Shown here: positions 58,347 through 64,000 of the stretch, in pieces
Layout: each line of letters opens with the position of its first letter
Numbering within the stretch: the first letter of the stretch is position 1
Assembly (NCBI GenBank): GCA_023438065.1
Contig: JAEXRH010000014.1
Location: 86,095 to 150,094, forward strand
Length of the DNA: 64,000 bases
Source of the DNA: Spirochaetota bacterium
Lineage (GTDB): Bacteria; Spirochaetota; Spirochaetia; Treponematales; Treponemataceae
Direction of reading: 5' to 3'
Position numbers and translations under genes: made by a program
The notes under the pieces: model-generated
Told to the model about the DNA's origin: nothing
Databases searched by the model: none
What the model saw: the letters and a program-made list of their open reading frames with translations, nothing else

Positions 58347-60908
58347 GTGCGTATGATTCCGGCCGAAAGCGGGAGCGAGCCTTCGGGGACGATCGAGAGC
58401 GAGGCCTTTATCGTCCACGCGTACGTCGACGCCCGGCGCTCGCGAGTGCATCTGCTCGGTCGCCTCGCCGACGGGCGGAGTTTCGCGGCGAGCAAGCCGG
58501 TCCCCGAACGAAACGCTTGCGTGAGGATCGGCGACGTCGCGCGCGCGGAGACGGCGCTCGCCGAGGCCGGGATGTCGGCGAATTTCGAGGCGACGAGCCT
58601 CGTTTCCTTCGACGGATGCCCCTGCGCGCGCGTTTCGGTCGTCGGGGGATCGCTTGATTCCCGCGCTCTCGCGGCGCTCTCGCGGGCGGGGGTCGAGATT
58701 CTCGGCACCGGGGAAAAAGGCGCTCAGGCGTTCCTTTCGCGGAACGGGATTCGCGGGGGAGTTACCATCGCGGGTTCGTGGAGATCAGGGCGCGGCGTCG
58801 ACGTCGTGTTTCCCGACGCGGTCATCGCGCCCGCCCACGCGGCCCGGGCCCCGATCTCGGTCCTTTCGCTCGATATCGAAACCGAGGAACCCGCGGGCAT
58901 CGTCCGCGCCGTCGGGCTTTCCCTCGCGCCCCTGGGGCCTGACGGGAAGCCTCGCGGCACGCGCCGGAAAGCGCTCCTTTTCGCGGGACCCTGGGGCGGA
59001 AGCGAGCCGCCCGAGTCCTGGATTTCGGTCTTTTCCGACGAGGCCTCCCTCCTTCGCGCGCTCGTCGCCGCGATCCGGGATCTCGATCCCGACATCGTAA
59101 CCGGCTGGAACGTCATCGATTTCGACTTCCCCCGCCTTGCCTCCGCGTTCTCGAGGCGGCGCGTTCCCTTCTCTCTCGGCCGTTCCCTCGAGGCCGGCGC
59201 CTTCTTTCCCGCCGAGCGCGACGACGCCGCGAGCGACGGGGACTCGGGCGGCAGGCTTCGCTCGGCTTCGGTCTTCCTTCCCGGAAGGCAGGTCCTCGAC
59301 GCGCTTCGCCTCGTCCGCACGGGCCACCATTCCTTCGAGTCCTACGCGCTCGACGCCGTCGCGCGGGAGCTTCTCGGCGTCGGGAAAACCGTGCGGGCCG
59401 AGGGTCTCGACAAGCTCGCCGAGCTTGATCGGCTTTACGCGGACGATTCACTTTCGTTTTGTCGCTATTGCCTCACCGACGCGGAGCTTGTCCTCGACAT
59501 CCTCGAGAAGGAGAACATCGTCCACCATACGGTGGAGCGCGCGGCCCTTACCGGAGTGGGCGTCGACAAGGCATGGACGAGCGTCGCCTCCTTCGAGCGG
59601 ATATACGGAGCGGGTCTCTACGCCCGCGGCGTGCTCGAGCCGAACCTTCAGGCGGGCCGCGACGTTTCCGGAGCGGCGGGAGGCACGGTGCTCGAGCCTA
59701 TGGCGGGGATTTTCCCGCGCGTCGCGGTGTACGACTTTCGGAGTCTCTATCCGAGCCTCATCAGGACCTTCAATATCGACCCGCTCGCGTACGAGCGCGC
59801 GCTCCTTCGCGCGGGCGCGAATGCCGGCTCCGGAAGCGCCGCGGAGGCCGACGGAGTCATCGTCGCGCCGAACGGCGCCCGCTTCGTTCGGGAACGGGGA
59901 ATCCTTCCGGGCCTGATCGACGAGTATTTCAGCGAGCGGCTCAAGGCGATCGAGCGCGGGGACGAGGCTTCGGCGTACGTGTACAAGATCCTCATGAATT
60001 CGTTTTACGGCGTGCTCGGCGCGCGGAACTGCCGTTACGCGCGCACGGAACTCGCCGGGGCGATAACCTCCTTCGGGAAGCTCTGTCTTCACTTCGCGCG
60101 CGACTATTTCTCGGGATTGGGTTTCAGGGTTCTCTACGGGGATACCGACTCGGTTTTCGTGGAACTCGGCGACGCGGGCGCAGACACGCTTCCCGGTCTC
60201 GCCGACGGGCTCAACGAAGCGCTTGCCGAGCGGATACGGAAGGAGTACGGCCTTGAGTCCCATATCGCGATACGGTTCGAGAAGCTGTACGCGCGTTTTT
60301 TCATCCCGCGGCTCCGGTCGCTCGGGCCGAAAAAGGAACCGGGAACGGGGGGCGGCATCGAGCTTTCCGGAAGCGACGACGAGAACCGGGGAAGGGCGAA
60401 GGGGTACGCGGGCTTGATCCTTCGGGACGACGGGTCTTCCGGTATCGAGATAAAGGGCATGGAAGCGGCGCGGAGCGATTACACCCCGCTCGCGCGCGAT
60501 TTCCAGCGCGGGCTTCTCGGGATTCTTTTCCGCGGGAACGGAACGCGCGGCGCCGAGGAATTCCTCCGCGAGGAGGTTCTCGCCCTCTATCGGGGCGAGC
60601 GGGACGCGTCGCTCGCGTTCAGGAAACGGCTCAGGCGCGATCCCGACTCCTACGAGGCGTCCACGCCCCCGCAGGTCAAGGTCGCCCGGGACCTGGGGAT
60701 TCGCCGTCGGGGCGCGACCGTCGAGTACCTGATTACCGTCAACGGGCCCGAGGCCCTGACACTCAGGAAAAGCCCGATCGATTACGCCTGGTACGCGGAG
60801 TCGCAAATCCTTCCCGTCGCGCGCTCGGCCGGCGAGGCCGCGGGGTTCGACGCGGACGCGATCGTCGCGACGCTCCACGCGGACGGCCAGCTCGAGTTTC
60901 CCTGGTGA
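58347..60908 (+). CDS. polB: Family B DNA polymerase (DNA polymerase II type)
   Basis: 853 residues, GTG start (ATG at 58353 is an alternative). The exonuclease has Exo I SLDIETEE, Exo II GWNVIDFDFPRL and Exo III YCLTDAELV with all acidic residues. The polymerase has motif A YDFRSLYPSLIRTF (about 463), motif B KILMNSFYGVLGARNC, motif C YGDTDSVF (about 597) and the late KGMEAARSDY. All catalytic residues are present, so it should be an active proofreading polymerase, probably for repair or lesion bypass as in Escherichia coli Pol II. Confidence 0.95.
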   Translation: MRMIPAESGSEPSGTIESEAFIVHAYVDARRSRVHLLGRLADGRSFAASKPVPERNACVRIGDVARAETALAEAGMSANFEATSLVSFDGCPCARVSVVGGSLDSRALAALSRAGVEILGTGEKGAQAFLSRNGIRGGVTIAGSWRSGRGVDVVFPDAVIAPAHAARAPISVLSLDIETEEPAGIVRAVGLSLAPLGPDGKPRGTRRKALLFAGPWGGSEPPESWISVFSDEASLLRALVAAIRDLDPDIVTGWNVIDFDFPRLASAFSRRRVPFSLGRSLEAGAFFPAERDDAASDGDSGGRLRSASVFLPGRQVLDALRLVRTGHHSFESYALDAVARELLGVGKTVRAEGLDKLAELDRLYADDSLSFCRYCLTDAELVLDILEKENIVHHTVERAALTGVGVDKAWTSVASFERIYGAGLYARGVLEPNLQAGRDVSGAAGGTVLEPMAGIFPRVAVYDFRSLYPSLIRTFNIDPLAYERALLRAGANAGSGSAAEADGVIVAPNGARFVRERGILPGLIDEYFSERLKAIERGDEASAYVYKILMNSFYGVLGARNCRYARTELAGAITSFGKLCLHFARDYFSGLGFRVLYGDTDSVFVELGDAGADTLPGLADGLNEALAERIRKEYGLESHIAIRFEKLYARFFIPRLRSLGPKKEPGTGGGIELSGSDDENRGRAKGYAGLILRDDGSSGIEIKGMEAARSDYTPLARDFQRGLLGILFRGNGTRGAEEFLREEVLALYRGERDASLAFRKRLRRDPDSYEASTPPQVKVARDLGIRRRGATVEYLITVNGPEALTLRKSPIDYAWYAESQILPVARSAGEAAGFDADAIVATLHADGQLEFPW

Positions 60909-60917
60909 GCCGTTTTT

Positions 60918-61421
60918 CTAGTCGACGATCTCGGCGAACACGCTCCCGAGCGTCCTGACCGTGATCCGGTGGACGAGCCTCGTGCCGAGATAGCCCCGCG
61001 CCGCGCACGCGTTCCCGTGAAGGATCATCCGGTATCCGAGGTCGAATCCCGCGCGCGTCGTCGTGTCGACGCACATGTTCGTCATCGCCCCAGCGACGTG
61101 GATCGTGTCCACCCCGAGCCCCTTGAGGATGCCGTCGAGCCCCGTGTCGCGGAACGAGCTCGGGTAATGTTTCACGAGGACGGTTTCGCCGGGCAACGGC
61201 CGCACGAGCTCGTGGATTTCGGCGCCCTTCGTGTTCGGGCGGAAGAAACCCGCGTTCTCCCCGGCGCCCTCGTGACGCACGTGGATGACGGGCAGGTTTC
61301 TCGCGCGAAACTCCTCGAGGAGCCGTCTCGCGTTTCCCGCCGCCTTGGTCATTCCGGCGAGGGGGTGAAGCCCTCCCCGGAAGTAGTCGTTCTGAATGTC
61401 GATGAGCACTAGCGCTTCCAT
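60918..61421 (-). CDS. Isochorismatase-like cysteine hydrolase
   Basis: 167 residues. The triad is Asp9 (LIDIQNDY), a Lys in VLVKHYPSSF (about 85) and Cys in AGAMTNMCVDTT (about 117), with the cis-peptide region before it. The family includes nicotinamidases and amide hydrolases; the substrate is unknown. AAGGAGA precedes the ATG. It is divergent from a GlxA-type regulator that may control it. Confidence 0.92.
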   Translation of the reverse strand: MEALVLIDIQNDYFRGGLHPLAGMTKAAGNARRLLEEFRARNLPVIHVRHEGAGENAGFFRPNTKGAEIHELVRPLPGETVLVKHYPSSFRDTGLDGILKGLGVDTIHVAGAMTNMCVDTTTRAGFDLGYRMILHGNACAARGYLGTRLVHRITVRTLGSVFAEIVD

Positions 61422-61531
61422 GTCGTCGTCTCCTTGTCATTGAGATGATATCGGCCCAAGGAGCGTCCGTGTTGTGTCGGGATTGACATTATGTATGCAA
61501 AAAACGACAGTATGACAACAGGAGGGCCTTC

Positions 61532-62449
61532 ATGGCGATGTCGAGCGTATGCGTCGTGAACCTGCAAGGGGCGTATCTTTCCGCGGTGTACGGGATCAAG
61601 GAAATCCTCGAGTGCGCCGTCGGGATCTCGCCCTCCGCGTTTTCGGTAACGATACTCGACGAGGAGGGATTCATCGCCGCGCGAAGGCGGTTCGACTTCG
61701 TCGTCATCCCCCCGTTCAGGCCCCTCGTTCCCCGTCGGGGGTATCATCCGTCGCCGCGCGTCCTCGCGGCGCTCTCGAAGGCGATCGCGCGCGGCTCGAT
61801 CCCCGCGTCCGTGTGCGCCGGCGCCTATTACCTTTGCGCGACCGGGATCGCCGACGGGAAGACCGTGACGACGCACTGGAATCTCGCCTCCGACCTTGCC
61901 CGGCGGTTTCCCTCGGTGCGGGTCCGCGAGGAGCGGGTCCTCGTCGACGGGGAGACCTATCTGTCGGCGGGCGGGGTGACGAGCTTTCAGGATCTCTCCC
62001 TCCATCTCGTTCGGAAGGTCGCCGGCCCCGAAACGTCGCTCGCGGTGGCGCGGGAGTTTCTCATCAATCCCGGCGACCGGACCCAGCTTCAATTCGCGCG
62101 GGTCGCCCTGGAAAATCCCGGGGACGGCGACGTCGTGTCCCGGGCGAAGGCGTTCATGCGCGAGAACCTGAACGCCCCGCTGACCCTCGCCGGGATCGCC
62201 GACGCCGTCGGGGTTACCGAGCGGACGCTTCTCAGGCGCTTCGCCGCCAACGGGCACGGGACGCCCGCGGCCTATCTCCTTTCGGCGCGACTTGCGCACG
62301 CGCGAAGCCTCCTTGAATCCTCCGACGTGCCGGTCAAGAGAGTCGCGGCCGAATCGGGTTATGGCGACCTCGCCGCCTTCGCCAGGGCGTTCCGGAAGTA
62401 CGCGGGCCTCGCGCCCGGGGAGTACCGTAAATCCTTCAGAATTCCTTGA
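61532..62449 (+). CDS. GlxA-type AraC-family regulator (DJ-1/PfpI plus HTH)
   Basis: 305 residues. Residues 1-195 form a DJ-1/PfpI-like domain with the nucleophile-elbow Cys in SVCAGAYYLCATG and TTHWNLA; 205-305 carry two AraC helix-turn-helix motifs (APLTLAGIADAVGVTERTLL and VKRVAAESGYGDLAAFARAF). Such proteins usually activate a neighbouring hydrolase or catabolic gene. AGGAGG precedes the ATG; Met3 is an alternative start. Confidence 0.93.
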   Translation: MAMSSVCVVNLQGAYLSAVYGIKEILECAVGISPSAFSVTILDEEGFIAARRRFDFVVIPPFRPLVPRRGYHPSPRVLAALSKAIARGSIPASVCAGAYYLCATGIADGKTVTTHWNLASDLARRFPSVRVREERVLVDGETYLSAGGVTSFQDLSLHLVRKVAGPETSLAVAREFLINPGDRTQLQFARVALENPGDGDVVSRAKAFMRENLNAPLTLAGIADAVGVTERTLLRRFAANGHGTPAAYLLSARLAHARSLLESSDVPVKRVAAESGYGDLAAFARAFRKYAGLAPGEYRKSFRIP

Positions 62450-62456
62450 TTCTCCT

Positions 62457-62486
62457 TTGTCGATCGACGAGGCTTTGTGGTAGACT
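62457..62486 (+). promoter_or_regulatory. Predicted promoter of the CPBP protease gene
   Basis: TTGTCG (62457-62462), 18 bases, TAGACT (62481-62486) with TG-G just before it (extended -10). GGAGGA lies before the ATG at 62509. Confidence 0.65.
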
Positions 62487-62508
62487 CGAGTCTCTTCCGG
62501 AGGAATTC

Positions 62509-63384
62509 ATGATGACCCTGAAGGGTTCCGATCGTCCGCGAGGTCGTCCCGCGGCCCTGGAAAGCATTCTCGTGTATCTTGCCGCCCTCGCCTATACCGC
62601 CTTCGCCGGGCGGCAATTCTCCCGCCTTGGCGGCAGTGAGGGGCCGATGCTCTTTACGCTCGGGCTGGGCCTCCTCCCGCTCCTTTATGCGCTCGCGCGC
62701 GGCTTTTCCCTCCCCGTCGCCTTCAGACTCGCACCTCCCCGTCAACGCGACGTGGCCGGGGGGCTTCTCATGTCCATGGGTCTTTTCGTGTTCGTCCTTT
62801 TCGTCTGCAACGTGCTCGTATACGCCGTTCCGAGTCTCTCCGACCGGGGAGCGCCCCTGCGCGATTTCATGGTTCGGGGAAACCCGCTCGTGGCGATCCT
62901 CGCCGTCGCCATCCTCCCCGCGGTTTGCGAGGAATTCCTCTTTCGGGGATTCATTCTCACCGGTCTCGCCTCGAGCGTCGGTCGATGGCCCGCGATACTC
63001 GTCTGCGCCTTCCTCTTCGGGGCCCTGCATCTTCAGCCGGTCCAGATGCCCTTTACCGCGATAATCGGGATCGCCCTTTCCTACGCCGCCCTCGAGACAG
63101 GATCCCTCGCGGTCCCGGTCGTCATGCATTGCGCCCACAACCTCTTCCTGCTCATGATCGTCAGGCGCTCGGCGAGCGAACTCGTATCGGCCGACGCGTC
63201 GCAGGCGATCTCGATGCGCGACCTTGCCGCCTCGGGCGCGCCCGCGCTCGTCGTGTTTTGGGTTTCCATCGTCCTGGTTACCCTCATTCTCATGGGCTCG
63301 GCCGCCTTTTTCGTGTACGTGGGGATTCGCATGATGCGAAAGGGCCCGACACCCGCCGGCGAGGGCGACGGCGGGCGGGACTAA
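62509..63384 (+). CDS. CPBP-family intramembrane metalloprotease
   Basis: 291 residues with about eight hydrophobic segments. The Abi/CPBP motifs are CEEFLFRGFI (the Glu-Glu and the following Arg), FLFGALHLQP (His) and HCAHNLF (His and Asn). The family includes CaaX prenyl proteases and bacteriocin-immunity proteins; the substrate here is unknown. Start could be either of the adjacent ATG codons. Confidence 0.92.
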   Translation: MMTLKGSDRPRGRPAALESILVYLAALAYTAFAGRQFSRLGGSEGPMLFTLGLGLLPLLYALARGFSLPVAFRLAPPRQRDVAGGLLMSMGLFVFVLFVCNVLVYAVPSLSDRGAPLRDFMVRGNPLVAILAVAILPAVCEEFLFRGFILTGLASSVGRWPAILVCAFLFGALHLQPVQMPFTAIIGIALSYAALETGSLAVPVVMHCAHNLFLLMIVRRSASELVSADASQAISMRDLAASGAPALVVFWVSIVLVTLILMGSAAFFVYVGIRMMRKGPTPAGEGDGGRD

Positions 63385-63456
63385 AACACCCGTCCGTCCT
63401 CCCGGGCGCCTTTGCCCAAGGCATCCTCGCGTCTTTCAAAGCCAGCCCATTTATGG

Positions 63457-63462
63457 TATTCT
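63457..63462 (+). promoter_or_regulatory. Extended -10 box before dnaX
   Basis: TGG-TATTCT (63454-63462), seven bases before the dnaX ATG; TTTCAA at 63434-63439 is 17 bases further up. The distance suggests a leaderless or nearly leaderless mRNA. Confidence 0.45.
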
Positions 63463-63469
63463 GGTGGGC

Positions 63470-64000
63470 ATGGCATATGAAGTAACGGCGACGCGCCGAC
63501 GCCCGCGTCGTTTCGAGGACATGATAGGGCAGGATTTCGTCGTCGCGACGCTCCAGAAATCGATCGCTTCCGGAAAGATCGCCCATGCGTACCTATTCTC
63601 CGGACCGCGCGGCTGCGGAAAGACCAGCTCGGCGCGCATACTCGCGAAAGCCCTCAATTGCCAGGACGGTCCGAACGCCACCCCGTGCGGCGTCTGCCCC
63701 GCGTGCGTCGAGATCGCCCGGGGCTCGAGCCTCGACGTGATCGAGATAGACGGCGCGTCCAACACGGGCGTTAACGACGTGCGCCAGATCAAGGACGAGG
63801 TTCTCTTCCCTCCCAATTCCTGCCGATACAAGGTCTATATTATCGACGAGGTTCACATGCTCTCGACGAGCGCATTCAACGCGCTCCTCAAGACGATCGA
63901 GGAACCGCCGCCGTACGTCGTGTTCATCTTCGCGACCACCGAGATCCACAAGGTCCCCGCGCCCCTCAAGAGCCGGTTCCAGCAGTTCAATTTCCGTCTC
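63470..64000 (+). CDS. dnaX: DNA polymerase III gamma/tau subunit, cut by window edge
   Basis: The first 177 codons are present. Walker A GPRGCGKTSSA (about 45-55), the four zinc-binding cysteines in CQDG and CGVCPAC, Walker B VYIIDEVHML and sensor region FIFATTEIHKVP are all as in DnaX. It is the ATPase of the clamp loader. No Shine-Dalgarno is seen at a usable distance. The C-terminal part is outside the window. Confidence 0.97.
   Translation, partial: MAYEVTATRRRPRRFEDMIGQDFVVATLQKSIASGKIAHAYLFSGPRGCGKTSSARILAKALNCQDGPNATPCGVCPACVEIARGSSLDVIEIDGASNTGVNDVRQIKDEVLFPPNSCRYKVYIIDEVHMLSTSAFNALLKTIEEPPPYVVFIFATTEIHKVPAPLKSRFQQFNFRL

Noticed and set aside
61166..61181. Further parS-like site near TGTTTCACGAGGAC
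   Set aside because: Only one half matches; such half-sites also occur at about 5845 and 16600 and are expected by chance.

Overview
The window is a contiguous piece of a GC-rich bacterial chromosome centred on its replication origin. It carries the classic origin gene set (rpmH-rnpA-yidD-yidC-khpB and dnaA-dnaN-recF-DUF721 on the minus strand, gyrB-gyrA on the plus strand), an oriC in the dnaA-dnaN gap, and two perfect parS sites about 7 kb away. The accessory content suggests a spirochaete, probably a Treponema/Spirochaeta-like member of Spirochaetota: many chemotaxis and GGDEF proteins, a ligand-binding-domain-GGDEF fusion, class II ketol-acid reductoisomerase, and several large proteins of no recognised family. 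That assignment is inference from gene content, not from a marker gene.

Layout. 1-6.1 kb: minus-strand operon rpmH to glpK and a cyclophilin cut by the left edge. 6.1-10.5 kb: DUF721, recF, dnaN, oriC, dnaA. 10.5-15.2 kb: gyrB, gyrA. 15.3-16.1 kb: a VapBC-type toxin-antitoxin pair whose toxin gene ends inside a parS site, with a second parS 75 bp on. 16-25 kb: housekeeping and regulatory genes (arfB, SGNH hydrolase, nitroreductase, thrH, MFS, ModF-like ATPase, HD phosphohydrolase, LysR, ilvC). 25-43.9 kb: pseudouridine synthase, a soluble [FeFe]-hydrogenase-like/chemoreceptor fusion, amidase, metK, a single-domain CBM48 protein, apbE, two diguanylate cyclases, aspS, HlyIII, rlmB, a beta-CASP nuclease and two little-known proteins. 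44-45.1 kb: five tRNA genes (four serine isoacceptors plus Arg-GCG) and the SRP RNA, interleaved with repeats of the tRNA-Ser 3' end. 45.2-56.7 kb: radical SAM protein, membrane chemoreceptor, and a tightly coupled operon of a secreted GH5 glycanase with a complete Opp/Dpp-type ABC importer. 56.7-64 kb: mntP, HAD phosphatase, family B DNA polymerase, isochorismatase-like hydrolase divergent from a GlxA-type regulator, CPBP protease, and the start of dnaX.

How the parts fit. The origin region shows DnaA boxes, a GC cluster, a DnaA-trio tract and an AT-rich element in the Bacillus-like order. The parS sites mark this as the segregation centre, although parA and parB lie outside the window. The GH5-ABC operon reads as an oligosaccharide harvesting unit. 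Chemoreceptors and c-di-GMP enzymes point to a motile, environment-sensing cell.

A recurrent feature is a -10 hexamer ending only 5-8 bases before an ATG with no Shine-Dalgarno sequence (dnaA, aspS, rluA-like, both GGDEF genes, the beta-CASP gene, dnaX and others). This suggests widespread leaderless transcripts alongside ordinary Shine-Dalgarno genes.
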